From contig WPIO01000007.1 in assembly GCA_009760855.2 (NCBI GenBank), forward strand, positions 10,980,001-11,044,000: DNA of 64,000 bases, in the 5' to 3' direction. The position numbers were made by a program, and so were the translations under genes. Below, in pieces: positions 1-10,362 of the stretch. This DNA is from Cristatella mucedo (taxonomy: Eukaryota > Bryozoa > Phylactolaemata > Cristatellidae). Position 1 is the stretch's first letter. Each line of letters starts with the position of its first letter. The notes beneath the pieces are model-generated. The model did no database searches and was not told where the DNA came from. It saw only the letters and a list, made by a program, of their open reading frames with translations.

Positions 1-116
1 GCCGCCGCCGCCTCAGGGCCGTGACAGCTGCAGTCTTCAGCTGGCTGGGCAGGTCCAAGCGCAGCCCGGCGCCGCTGCCAGCGAGCCAGACGTTACGGTG
101 CACGACGGCACGGTCC

Positions 117-122
117 TTTAAT
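117..122 (-). terminator. Candidate poly(A) signal (ATTAAA) of the snail-like gene
   Basis: The minus strand reads ATTAAA about 64 bases after the stop codon. This is the second most common animal poly(A) hexamer. No AATAAA is seen on the minus strand between the stop and the window edge, so it is the best local candidate. A longer 3' UTR beyond the window cannot be excluded. Confidence 0.4.
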
Positions 123-185
123 AAATAGCAGTATGTGTGGGGGGGCGAGCGCGGATTGGGCTCTGCCAGGGCGTTGGGCCGACGC

Positions 186-1724
186 TCAGAAGGAGGCCGA
201 CGACGCAGGCGAATCGCTGCAGGCGCCAGCCTCGTGCTTGGCGTAGAGCGACATGCGTGAGAATGACTTGCGGCATTTGGGACAGCTGTACCTCTTGACG
301 TCCGAGTGCGTCTGCAGGTGCGCACGCAGGTTCGACCGATCGGCGAACGCTCGGCCGCAGTGCTCGCACGCGAACGGCTTCTCGCCGGTGTGCGTGCGCA
401 GGTGGCCCTGCAGCAGCCACGGGCGGCTGAACGCCTTGCCGCACACCTTGCACTTGCACGGCAGCGTGTGCGTGCGGATGTGCATCTTGAGTGCGCCGAG
501 CGAGGCGTAGTTCTTGTCGCAGTGCTTGCAGTTGAAGTGCCTGCTCGTCGCTTGCGGCGAGCAGTGGTGCTGCCGGTGCTTGGCGAAGCCACTCAGCGTC
601 GCGTACTCCTTGGCGCAGCGGTCGCACTCGAAGCGAGCCGCCGCCGCCGGCTGCTGCAGCTCGGGCAGCAGCAGGCGGTGGCTGCGTCCTAGCGAGTCCT
701 CGTCTGGCGAGCGGCAGCCGTCGCTGTCACAGCCGTCGCAGCAGCCGTCGTCATCGTCGTCCTGGTCGACGTCGGCGGCAGCCGTCTCGCGAACGCCGAC
801 GTCGACTTTCATGAGCGAGGCGGCGGCGGCGACAGCCACGACAGGCGGTGGCGCAGAGGCAGCTGCAGGCGACCGAGGGCACTTCACTTTGGAGTCGTAG
901 GTGCCGTTAATTATGTTGTCGATGCTGAACGCGATCTTGCCTTTCTGCTCCGCTCCCGGGGCGGGCGGCGAGTGCAAGGACGGCTTGTCCGGCACGATGG
1001 CGAACAGGTCCGACTTCCTAAGCCGAGCTACGGCCGCCGCCGCAGCCGCCGAGTCGGCGGCGGCGGCTTCGTCCTTGGCTGCCGCAGAGCGGTCGCCGTG
1101 TGGGCGCCGTCGAAGCTGGTCGTGCTGTTGGGCGGGTGGCTGGTGACGCGGCGCCGGCGTCTGCCGCGGCAGAGCCAGTCCATTCTGCTGCTGCTGCTGC
1201 AGGCACCACGAGAAAAGCTCCGGCTGCGCGCCGTGCTGCGGAGCGGACCAGTGACGCAGCCAGGTCCAGTGCGCCGCATCCGACGGGCCGCCGAACGGCC
1301 AGAACGGGTGCTCGAGCCGCACCGCCGACGGCAGAGCGCTCAGCATGGCCGCGGCGGCGGCTGCAGCAGCGGCGGCACCGCCGTACTGACCTATAACGGG
1401 TCGCAGGGGGGCATTCGTCGAGGTGGTCGGCCACGGCTGTGCGGGCGACGAACGACGCGTCGCCCAAGCGGCATTCTCCTGGTGGAGCGGCCGGGGCACA
1501 AGGGGCAGCGGCAGCCATCCCGCGGTTTGCAAGCCGCGGTGGCGAGGCGACGCGGTACGACGCAACGGATACGCGGACGGCGTCAGCTCACGGGCGAGCC
1601 GACCGCGCTTGGCATCGGCCAAGCCAGCCGCGGAGCTTCGAGACGGGCCCTCACCATCGTCTGCGGCCGCAGTGGCGCACGAGTCGGACGCCGGCAGTCG
1701 CATCAATTTGTTAATCACCTCCAT
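186..1724 (-). CDS. snail-like (snai): Snail/Slug-family C2H2 zinc-finger transcriptional repressor
   Basis: The 512-residue protein is read from a single uninterrupted exon. The C-terminal 148 residues hold five C2H2-type fingers at about 365-388, 397-419, 422-445, 451-473 and 479-502; fingers 1 and 5 end in cysteine. Signature stretches include [18 protein letters not shown] and [13 protein letters not shown], with [17 protein letters not shown] in finger 4, all diagnostic of Snail/Slug/Escargot rather than Scratch. The family binds E-box DNA in the nucleus and represses transcription in mesoderm, neural and epithelial-mesenchymal programmes. The N-terminal half is low complexity: polyalanine at 117-126, five glutamines at 176-180 and an acidic Asp/Cys-rich patch at 320-337. 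There is no SNAG peptide at the N-terminus. An eh1-like FSIDNII at 266-272 could recruit Groucho (inference). I chose the ATG at 1722-1724 because its context is ACCATGG and the upstream in-frame extension (94 codons to 2006) reads through tetranucleotide repeat and TATA-like DNA. The stop is TGA at 186-188. Confidence 0.95.
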   Translation of the reverse strand: MEVINKLMRLPASDSCATAAADDGEGPSRSSAAGLADAKRGRLARELTPSAYPLRRTASPRHRGLQTAGWLPLPLVPRPLHQENAAWATRRSSPAQPWPTTSTNAPLRPVIGQYGGAAAAAAAAAAMLSALPSAVRLEHPFWPFGGPSDAAHWTWLRHWSAPQHGAQPELFSWCLQQQQQNGLALPRQTPAPRHQPPAQQHDQLRRRPHGDRSAAAKDEAAAADSAAAAAAVARLRKSDLFAIVPDKPSLHSPPAPGAEQKGKIAFSIDNIINGTYDSKVKCPRSPAAASAPPPVVAVAAAASLMKVDVGVRETAAADVDQDDDDDGCCDGCDSDGCRSPDEDSLGRSHRLLLPELQQPAAAARFECDRCAKEYATLSGFAKHRQHHCSPQATSRHFNCKHCDKNYASLGALKMHIRTHTLPCKCKVCGKAFSRPWLLQGHLRTHTGEKPFACEHCGRAFADRSNLRAHLQTHSDVKRYSCPKCRKSFSRMSLYAKHEAGACSDSPASSASF

Positions 1725-1945
1725 GGTCCCGTCCGCAGAGGGTTGGTAGGTAGGTAGGTAGGTAGGTAGGACTGCGATGCACCGGCCGCAGCGAGCCGTT
1801 AAATAAGTGGACTCTAACTCAAAGCCAGCCAATCGGAGCGCGGAGGCGGTGCCTCGGAGCCGGTCGCTCGTGAAACAGGTGTCCGCAATATAAATTGTGC
1901 CCGGCGTTCCGCGGCCGCCTTTCATCCGGAAACCTATTATAGCTC
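1725..1945 (-). promoter_or_regulatory. Putative 5' UTR and core promoter of the snail-like gene
   Basis: On the minus strand a TATA-like CTATAATAGG lies near 1932-1941 and a weaker ATTTATAT at 1888-1895. Either could set a start site giving a 5' UTR of roughly 130-180 bases. A (CCTA)n run of about six units (plus-strand GGTA, 1745-1770) sits 20-45 bases ahead of the chosen ATG. The start site itself is inferred, not observed. Confidence 0.35.
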
Positions 1946-3094
1946 GCCGCTGGGGTAGGCGGGAGGCGTTATGGTGTACACATGCTACGTGCACACTGCC
2001 CGCCATTTACCGAGCGTGCTCGTACAGGTGCTCGAGGAAGTTCGCGCCATGGAAGCCGGCTTCCCGTCTCCCCGCACAGCGGTCCTTTGTGCGATGCGAT
2101 GCGTCTCAGGCGGGTGGCGCGCGCTCGCGCGCATCGCCGGGCGCCGGCGTAAGACGAGGCCGACGGCCGCTCGGCGGATGCGCTCGGCGGACGGTTCGTC
2201 ATCGAGCCGCCGCCGCCGCATGCTCTCGGCGGCAGCGGCCGCTCGCAGCTTCCGACGCCCGTCGTTGTGACGCCACCGGCTGTGCAGAGCGCTGGCTGGC
2301 GCTTGCTCGCTCAAGCGTGGCTGTCGGCTCTGCTGACCGGCGGCCGTGCCACCGCTCTAACTGCGAGACGTCGCCGAGACGCGAGGCAGCTTCTCTCGCT
2401 TGTCCGCCTCCTTCCCGCCGCTGAGGACGAGCGAGAGGTGGGAAGGAGGGAGGAAAGAGAGAAATGGAGGCTCGGCACGAGTTCTCCACGTTCGTGTACT
2501 CGGGTCGAATCGGCGCTGTCGTCGAGGCCGCCGAACGGTCGCGCCGTTGAACGGGCTTGCAGCGGCGGTGACTCGTTCGCTGAGAGCACGGCCGTTGCAT
2601 ATAGCAGCTGGCGCTTGGCAGCGAGCGCTGGCGCGAGCGGCCCCGCCGGCGTGCTCGCTGTGAACCGCACCGCGACCGCATCCTCCGTGCAGGTGCCGTT
2701 ACACCCACACCCACCAGGGGGGTGGGGCAATGCGGCGGGTTGGTCGGAGCGGAGGACGTCGTGGTCGGCGGCGAGCTGGTGGCAGCTGAGACTTCTCGCC
2801 AGCACGCTCGCCAGCACGCCCGCACACGCGGGACAAGAGATTAGGTCGGCGGAGCGGGCCCGCCACTTTCCTCGCTCCACTTTCCTCGCTCCGTGGTCGT
2901 CTTCTTGTCTTCTTCTCTTCGGCGTCTCTTGGGGCGTAGCGTTCTCGTCGTGCCGTCTCTTCACGCTTCCGCGGCGAGGTTCGGACGCCAGGCGAGTACG
3001 AGCGCTCGCTGTAGGACGAAGTAGGGGCCGTGCGAGACGAAGCCGCAAGGGGCGTTCAAACTCAGGCGCGCTCACGAGAGCATGCACGCACACA

Positions 3095-3107
3095 CGCTCT
3101 CTCTTTG

Positions 3108-3139
<32 letters not shown>
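3095..3139. repeat. (CT)n microsatellite
   Basis: Nearly pure CT dinucleotides with a few G interruptions, inside the GC-rich flank of the snail-like gene. Confidence 0.85.
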
Positions 3140-4379
3140 GCGTTACCCGACAGTGAGTGACGGTGTGTCGGCGGCTGGGAGTGCTGCGTGTCGAAACCCT
3201 ACGACCCGGTGAAGCAGCATGTCAGAGGAGCCGCACGCCGGCAGCGAATGGCAGCGTGGCCATACGAAGACCAATCGCAAAGCTCGAGCAAGCGCGTGGG
3301 CCTTACAGGCGCTGCGGCAGTAGTACTCTGAGTCGCTAAGCCGATTTATGCTGGAATGGGCGCCGCCGGAGGAATCGGATTAGACGGAAAATATGGTCTC
3401 GGGTTTTATTCTTGGAATATAAGATGAAGCTGTCCATATCGCCAGCCGCTTCCGCGACCTTTTTTGGTGCATTGTCAGGACTCGATTACGGCGCAGCAGC
3501 CGCTGCCTCAGCAGCGAAGCGAGGTTCGCCGATGGGCGTAAGTTGAGCTGAGGATACAGTGGAGCACTTCGGAGGGAGGGCTTGCTCCGGCCGCTGCGCT
3601 CAGCTCAAAGCGTCATCGAGCGAAGCGTGCGAGCAGCATTCGGAAGGGGCTTCCGGGTCAGCTAAGAGGTCAGCTTTGAGGTCAGCACGCCATCGCAGCT
3701 GCGGCAGCCGCAGCGCGCCGACGATTCGACGCTCTTCAGAGTATCGCGAGCGCTTCTCCTCGGATGCAGCAGAGCTCTCAGAGCCGGGAGCCGAGCCAGA
3801 GCGGCGGCGGCTGTTGCTGATTTGATCCTCGGCGGCTCAGTCAACCTCGACGCCGACGTTGCGAGCGGAACGGCTCGCATTGCATGTCGGCGGCAGCAGC
3901 AGCGGAGGCGGCGGCGGGCTCGTGACGATGGCGACGATATTTTCTCTCGATCGGACGATCTCGTCCTACTTATCTACCTCGTCCGTGCAGGGCGTGCCGC
4001 GGTCGGGCTGGCCGAGGGCTCCCTCGCCCACCCGCTTCGGCGCGCCCGTCGGAGAGAGGCCCGCTCCGACGCCGCGGCAGCCGCCTCGGCGTCGCTGCTC
4101 TTTCGCAGCGAGCTCTTCCGCTCCGATGGTGAAAAATATCGCCCGCGCTCTCTCAGCAACCGACGTCCGTCGGTCCGTCGCAGTCGCAGCTGCACTGCTC
4201 TTTTTTCAGCGCGTCTCCCCAGGTGCGGTTATTTGCTCAATGGCAAATTAACATCCGCTACGCCGCCGGTGACACACGGTCACCCGATGCGCGGTTCCGT
4301 CGAGCCGCCCGACGATCCTATGTGGTCGCGAAATTCGGACAGCCGCGGGACGGCATTAAACGACGCTGTCGTGCTCGAC

Positions 4380-4415
4380 GAGCCAAGGGGCAATACGGAG
4401 CCAAGGGGCAATACG
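4380..4415. repeat. Perfect 18-bp tandem duplication
   Basis: The unit GAGCCAAGGGGCAATACG occurs twice back to back at 4380-4397 and 4398-4415, in the GC-rich flank. It looks like a simple slippage duplication. Confidence 0.9.
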
Positions 4416-5089
4416 GTGGCGTGTGCCACCGCCAGGAAAGGCACGAGGCGTAAGACCGTGCTGGCGGCGGCGGCATCGCTGCACAGCGCGTTTCGTCCAA
4501 ACGAGCCGGCGGCGGCGGCGATGACGGCAGCGGCGGCAGCCGCCGGCCAGCCCGAAACTCGTGCGGTTGTGGCGAAGCTAAGATGGGCGGCGACTCGGTC
4601 CTCGAAAGAGAGCTAAACGCTGCACCAAAACGATGAACGACGGCGAGGCGATCATCGAAACGCGGGCGGATGAATCGGCAGCACTCTGCTGCTGCCGACA
4701 CTGCTTGCCCCGGCAGAGCAGAGAGTCGGCTGGCGATTAATTCGGGATTTCCGCGAACATTCTTGCGAGTCCTTCACGTCTCGCCGCTCCTTAACTGTGA
4801 CCAGTCGGAATCGTGCAGCCACGATGCCACGGGCAAGTGGCGTCGCAGGCGCAGACACTCAGTCAGAAATCTAAAATGTACCAAAAAGACCCAAAAACTC
4901 GATGGGAGCAATTCAAAGCAAGTCAATCATGTCGTGAATAAAGTATTCCGGTATAGACTAACGTATGCATGCAATAGCAGCTCACCACTCACACGTTAGA
5001 TTTCGTGTCGGTCTATGATGTGTTCTTCATACAGTACAGAAGTGATCGTAACAGTTAAGTTTATGTGAATCGCGAAACCTCAAGACCAT

Positions 5090-7096
5090 TGACATCAATG
5101 CTTCCCGTGCGAGAATATCTGCCTCACCTCTGCCGCTCAGTCCTCCCTCCGATCTGTCATCATTGGTAGATAGCTACAGCACGGCACGGCGCTGACACGC
5201 TCGACGAGTTTGAACCTCTGACTAAGCGCACTGTGCGCCCTCGCCCAGACGGCCAATGGTTTATCACAGACATTAAACTATCTAGATCTATTAAGCCCAA
5301 GCTTGAAAAAGCATACAGAAGATCAGGACTGCCAGTCCATCGTCAGGCATACGAGGACTACTGCAGGTCATACCAATCGATCCTAGCAAAGGCCAAGTCT
5401 AGTTTCAATAAAAACATTGTCGACTCACAGATGCACCATCCAAAAATGCTGATCGACGATAACCACCTCCTCAATCGCTCCTAGACTAGCTCCTTACCTG
5501 TGGATCCATGTGACGATCTAGCTGATCGCTTCTCTCGCTTCTTTGTCCAGAAGATAGACAAGATTAGGGAGTCCATCCCTGCAATGGCAGCATCTCCCCT
5601 TAAATGCTGTCCCTCGATTCCTTGCAGCACCTCAATGTCTACATTCAAGAAGGTTGGTAGTGATCACGTCCTGAAGTTCATATCCCAATCAAAGAAGGCA
5701 GCAAGTTCTTTGGACCCTATTCCCACTGTCCTGCTCCTACAATGCATTGATCTGCTGCTGCCATGCATAACTAACATCATTAATATGTCATTAGCCTCAG
5801 GTCATGTCCCAGCACCTTTCAAAAAGGCTCTAGCCAGGCCACTACTTAAGAAAGCAACACAAGACCAAGAGAACTTGAGCGACTACCGCCAAGTCTCCCT
5901 TCTATTTTTCCTATCCGAGACACTGGAACACGTCGTGCCATACCAGCTGAACTCATATATTGAAACTTAAACCAAGGTAGTAAGTGTCAGTCTGGTTTTA
6001 GAGCTATTCACTTCACAGAATCAGCACTGCTTCGGGTGTGCAACAACCTTCTTAGAATGCAGAAACGAGTAAAGTATATCTGCTTGTTTTGCTCGATCTT
6101 TCGGCAGCTTTTGATACTATAATTCCCTAGCTTGACGTATTGATGAAATCCTCACATGGATAGCAGCAAATTTTCTTAAATTAAATTGGGATACAACTAA
6201 CTTACTAGATACGGGCAAGCCAAGTGTGATTCAGAAATTGGAAAGTCTAACGCTCGAAATCGGCTCTGCCAGCATATCTCCTGTTGAATCTGCACGAAAT
6301 CGGTTTTTTTTCCAAAGGTACCTTTCGTTAGACGACCACCTCAGCTCCACAGTCAAATCTTCCTACTTTCAGCTACACAACATTGCTAAAATTTGGGCTT
6401 GTTTACACAAGGATACCACATTTAAGTTGGTCCATACATTTGTGACATCCCGTCTTGACTTTTGTAAATCTCAGCTTACTGTAACTCTTTGCAAAACTCT
6501 GCTTGTTGGTCATGAGCGTCTCAGATGCCACATCGCATCACTTCTCGCCGACCTGCACTTGCTGGCAGTCAAACAACGGATCGACTTAGAGGTTGTGTCT
6601 CTCACTTCTGGTCCCTTCATTCTCTCGCTGCAGCCTACCTATCACATCTACTCCCCCACGTGGCCAAGCATCCTACCACCCGTTTTTCTGAATCTAACTG
6701 TTTAACTTTAGCTCGTACAAACCTCAATTCTTTTGGAGACCGTGCATTTAGTTTAAATGCTCCCAAAGCCTGGAACTCACTCCTGACGTCTGTCACGACA
6801 TTCCCTGACTTGACCACATTTAAAAAGAACTTAAAAACGCACCTATTTATGACAGAATTTAGTGGGTCCCCGTGATTCGGCCTTAATGTGCTTATGCAAG
6901 CTGACAGTGTTGCATGCTGCCACTAAACAAACTTGCATGCTGACCCTGTGCATGTCACCCTCAACCATGTTATTCGCATTGTTTATCAAGCATGACACCA
7001 CTCACCATTCGATCGTGTTTTCTTTGCAGTAAATGTAAAGCGCCTAGAAGGAGATTGAGTTCTCTGAGGGTGCTTTATCAAGTACACTACTATTAT
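5090..7096 (+). mobile_element. L2-A LINE, 5'-truncated copy with RT core deleted
   Basis: Reading frames at 5233-5484, 5500-5970, 6226-6705 and 6525-6875 follow the order of an L2-clade ORF2. First comes the linker ahead of reverse transcriptase (DRFSRFFVQKIDKIRESI), then the RT N-terminal region (AASSLDPIPT, RPLLKKA). The C-terminal region after RT follows, with LDDHLSSTVKSSYFQLHNIAK and a degraded PVKQRID-type motif. Between about 6120 and 6150 the sequence jumps from just after the first catalytic-aspartate region to a position after the YADD motif, so the active site is missing. Several stops and frameshifts break the frame. The 3' UTR ends with a short stem, then GGTGCTTTATCAAGTACAC and an (ATT)n tail near 7090. 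This is a dead copy. Confidence 0.88.
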
Positions 7097-7101
7097 TATT
7101 A

Positions 7102-7250
7102 TTTAGTTGATTTGTATAGGGCGCAAGGAGAATTTAATCCCTATTCAGGCACTTCACATATGCCACAGGGCTCGAGCCCACGACCTCGTCCATCAAATAC
7201 ATTCACCATGATTGTGGTCGGGGCGAGCACCTTAACCACAGGGCCGCCAA
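7102..7250 (-). mobile_element. SINE-B copy (tRNA-derived, L2-like tail)
   Basis: Read on minus, the copy starts with a GTGGTTAAGGTGCTCGCC head (A-box-like). It continues with GGTCGTGGGCTCGAGCCC (B-box-like) and CATATGTGAAGTGCCTGAAT, and ends near GCGCCCTATACAAATC. Its tail end abuts the (ATT)n tail of the L2-A copy that finishes at 7096, so the two elements sit tail to tail. Confidence 0.75.
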
Positions 7251-7321
7251 CACTTTGCGGTTACCTCCAGCGAGAAAAAGTTCTCTCAAAAACTAACGTT
7301 AGATAATAAATAAAATAAATC

Positions 7322-7484
7322 CTAGCTGATTAAACAGCCTCTTTTTTTATAGCGACAGAAGAGCCTTTGTGGCTATCACCACCGCTTGCAGCGGCGATAA
7401 AGGATCGCCCACCGCAGGAATCGAACCCAGGACCTCGGGGCCGAGGCGTGAAAGCAACCGCCTTACCTAGTGTGCCATCACGAA
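7322..7484 (-). mobile_element. SINE-A copy (tRNA-derived)
   Basis: On minus the head reads TGGCACACTAGGTAAGGCGG (an excellent pol III A box). A B-box region follows with one change, GGTTCGATTCC, then the body GGGCGATCCTTTATCGCCGC, and the 3' end GTTTAATCAGCTAG. The same architecture recurs at other sites in the window, which defines the family. Confidence 0.85.
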
Positions 7485-7579
7485 TATCATTTTTGCAAAC
7501 GTTCGTGGCAATAACTCGGTAGCAGCGGTGCTTGTCTTGCTCCAGCAGCAAATAAGAAAAATTGTTATAACAATGACGT

Positions 7580-7915
7580 ATCTGAAAGCGCTCTAAGAAA
7601 ATTGAATAGCTTTGCAGGCACTTTACGCAGGCTGTAGAGAAGCTCCGTCCGCGACTAATCAGGAATCAGCACAATTTGCACAACTAGTGCATATGTGCAC
7701 AACTGGTGCACAACGTGGTGTACTCAACTGTCAGCGTGCTCAAGCGGAGCAGAGGGGGTTTGGCTTGTTTTGAAATGTCAAGTCAGCCGATGTTCTGAAA
7801 GCAATCTGTTATGAACTCGAGGTTTTCGGAAGCATGCAAACTGAAGGCACGGTCTTCAAAGGATTTGAGGCACAGCTAAAGGTACTGCTAAACGAACGAG
7901 CCCAGTCAGAGAGAC
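7580..7915 (-). mobile_element. Highly decayed L2-A 3' end
   Basis: Plus-strand landmarks match other minus-oriented L2-A tails in order: AGCGCTCTAAGAAAATTGAA, GCAGGCACTTTACG, then GATGTTCTGA and GGCACGGTCTTCAAAGGATT. Divergence is much greater than in the copies at 9.9 or 53.1 kb, so this is an older insertion. It contains the palindromic GTGCA repeats at 7678-7714. Confidence 0.6.
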
Positions 7916-8398
7916 GGGCGACTAGTCCAATGCAAAGCTCAATATTAACTCTTTGAATATCAACAACTATTAACTAAGAAAGCGTAAGCATCTGAACATG
8001 TAAAACGATCCCCAATTGACGAAGCAAATAAGAAACCCTCAGAGAACGCATTAGCAACCATAATCGACGCACTTTCGCAAAGACACGCCAGTATGCGATT
8101 TATAGTGAGCGACGGCAACCTGTAAAAATGTCAATGAAAAAATTACAGCGTCGACTTAAGTACATAAGCTAATCAAAATAAAATTTATGAGGTGCTTAGC
8201 AATGGCAGCGGAAAATTAGCTTGTTGCATACTCATACGCACACGCACATATGCAACGAGGTGCTAGCACATCGCCACTCAGCTCGTCCGTTCGAGAAGTT
8301 CTTCAGCAGGCCGTCCTTTATTGTCGATGCAAACGAGGTCGTAACCTTCAAGGCTCTTCTACCGCGAACTTTTGACACCGAGATACTTGCCTCGCTGA
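7916..8398. other. Unassigned intergenic DNA
   Basis: No recognisable protein, RNA or repeat. A short open frame at 8221-8415 is CA-repeat-like at its start and has no family resemblance. Confidence 0.5.
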
Positions 8399-8552
8399 TT
8401 TTGCCAAGCGGTTGAGGTGCTCGCCTCGACCAAGGTCAACGTGAATATATTTTATGCCCGAGGTCATGGGCTTGAACCCCGTGGAATACGTGAAGCGCCT
8501 GGATCGAAATTAAGTTCTCTTAGGGCACTGTACACATGAATATTTAAATATA
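8399..8552 (+). mobile_element. SINE-B copy, plus orientation
   Basis: The head AGCGGTTGAGGTGCTCGCC, the B-box-like GGGCTTGAACCCC and the tail GAAGCGCCTGGATCG then AAATTAAGTTCTCTTAGGGC are all in family order. It is followed by an A/T-rich tract with TATATATTT. This plus-strand copy makes the resemblance of the tail to the L2-A 3' end easiest to see. Confidence 0.7.
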
Positions 8553-9850
8553 TATATTTTTATTTAATAGTTTTATATATTATTAAAAAATAATCAAATA
8601 ATACAAACATTTCACTGAGAGGTAATCTCCGCAGAGTTTACTTTCGTAATAAAAAAATCGCGATAACAGACGCCTGCTTATCAAAACTTTATAATTATAT
8701 ACGTAATTCAATGTTCAATATAAATTTTGGCAGTGCATATTGTCCCCAAGTAAGAAAATTAATAAATTATATCTCGCCTAAAATTTTAGACAGTAAACTG
8801 TATAACTGTTCCATCTTACCTAACGTACGTTTATCATTTTAAATGGGATACAATGCGGGGCACCGTAAAATTAAGTTCCTTGCATAACGCTCACGTTGTG
8901 TTAATTGAGATATTTAAAGTACTACTACGCGAAGCAGTACTCTCGTATGTGCAGGCTTCTTTAATTTTCAAAGTAAATTGCGTGCGACGGCTTTCGGGTA
9001 GACGAAGCTTGTGGTAGATGAAGTGCTTGAGAGCACACGGTGCCTCCTACATTTATGTGAATACGTGGAGGAATAGCTGACTGAGGTCACTCGGAAGGCT
9101 GGTAAATATTCCGGGGCGAACTCATTGCCGGGCTATTTGCAAATGCGAGCTTAAAGCTGCTCATTCAAAGCTATCGCAGGGCTCGTCATCAGTTGCTAAT
9201 GTGAACGAGTCACACCTACTTAAGGACTTCCCTAGCGATACCTGTTAACGTGCATTGGCGCACGCTCACTCTTTGGCTGGCTTCGTAATATACATTCGTA
9301 CATTGACGTTTACTAATTAAAGTGCATAGTTCACGGTTTTTCACGTTTTGTCAACGGTTCGTGTTTTTTTGTCATGCTCACCTACCGAAAGTTCATTTAT
9401 ATGCGTGATTTATGTGTGCTGTCATTCTTCGGCTGAGTAACATGTAGCCGCAGCCGATCTGTGAACTTGGTCACTTGCATTTTGGATTGGCTGGCACGTA
9501 AAAGCTGTAGACATTATCTCCCACCGAATAAAACAGGGAGCTTGACTGGGACAGTCAGTCCTGGCGTCGATATGCTGGTAGGTGAGGCATTGCGGCTGTG
9601 CTTTTTCCACAGATACGTGCTAATAAAGCACGGTCTTTATTCTTTTAATTGAGTACCGGCTCGACAGCAATCAAGAAAGTCTATACATTAAGAACAAGTC
9701 CAAGTCTCCAAGGTAAAACGATTAATTCCCAGGCCACCGAGGGCTGTATGTGCACAGTAGCAACCATGGCGTACGACTGCCCAGCCAACACTCCACATCC
9801 CTTATATTCTACATGCAGCCTAACACTTAGATTATAACTTATTAGGTTTA
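8553..9850. other. AT-rich intergenic DNA, nothing recognised
   Basis: AT-rich with homopolymer-like runs at 8540-8600. No domain, RNA gene or repeat match to other parts of the window was found. Small open frames at 9422-9837 have no recognisable features. Confidence 0.5.
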
Positions 9851-9854
9851 AAAT

Positions 9855-10362
9855 TGTTACGATTCATTCTTTGGCTCCAGCCTATCTCTCAGATATGCTC
9901 CCCCATCAGGCCAAGCATCGCACCACCCGCTTTTCGGAATCCAACAGTCTACAAATACCTCGTACAAACCTCAAATCCTTTGGAGACCGTGCATTTAGTT
10001 CGTATGCTCCCAAAGCCTGGAACTCACTCCCGACCTGCGTCAGAAGATCCCCTGACCTGACCACATTTAAAAAGAACTTAAAAATACACATTTTTAGGAC
10101 AACATTTAGAGGGTCCCTGTGGTTCGTCCTTGATGTGCTTATGCGTGCTGACACTGTGCATGCTGCCACTAACCACATTTGCATGCTGACCCTGTGCATG
10201 TCACCCTTAAGCATGTTATTCATTTTGTTGGTTTAGCAAGCATGATATTACTCACCATGAAATCGCGTTTCCCTTTGCAGCAAATGTAAAGCGCGTAGAG
10301 AGAGATTGAGTTCTCTGGGGGCGCTTTATCAAGTGCATTATTATTATTATTATTATTATTCA
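9855..10362 (+). mobile_element. L2-A LINE 3' end
   Basis: Encodes the C-terminal end of L2 ORF2: LAPAYLSDMLPHQAKHRTT-like sequence, then NLKSFGDRAFSSYAPKAWNS, ending in a KKNLKIHIF-type stretch. A 3' UTR of about 220 bases follows, then GCGCGTAGAGAGAGATTGAG, a GGGGGCGCTTTATCAAGTG stem partner and (ATT)n. The copy is 5'-truncated, as usual for target-primed LINE insertions. Confidence 0.9.

Larger units (their letters stand above)
1946..4650. other. GC-rich, CpG-dense upstream flank of the snail-like gene
   Basis: The stretch is strongly GC- and CpG-rich and open in several frames on both strands. The resulting translations (for example 2267-3160 and 3822-4616 on plus) are Ala/Arg/Ser-rich with no recognisable domain. 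They look like compositional ORFs. The position directly upstream of a developmental regulator suggests promoter or enhancer DNA (inference). A short CT microsatellite lies at 3095-3139. Confidence 0.5.

Noticed and set aside
972-1757. A 261-codon plus-strand frame antisense to the snail-like gene
   Set aside because: It is an Arg/Gly-rich shadow of the GC-rich minus-strand gene. The minus frame has five conserved zinc fingers and the antisense frame has no domain.
2267-4616. Long plus and minus frames in the GC-rich flank (2267-3160, 2311-3093, 3822-4616)
   Set aside because: Stop codons are rare in CpG-rich DNA. Translations are low-complexity, overlap on both strands and show no recognisable family.
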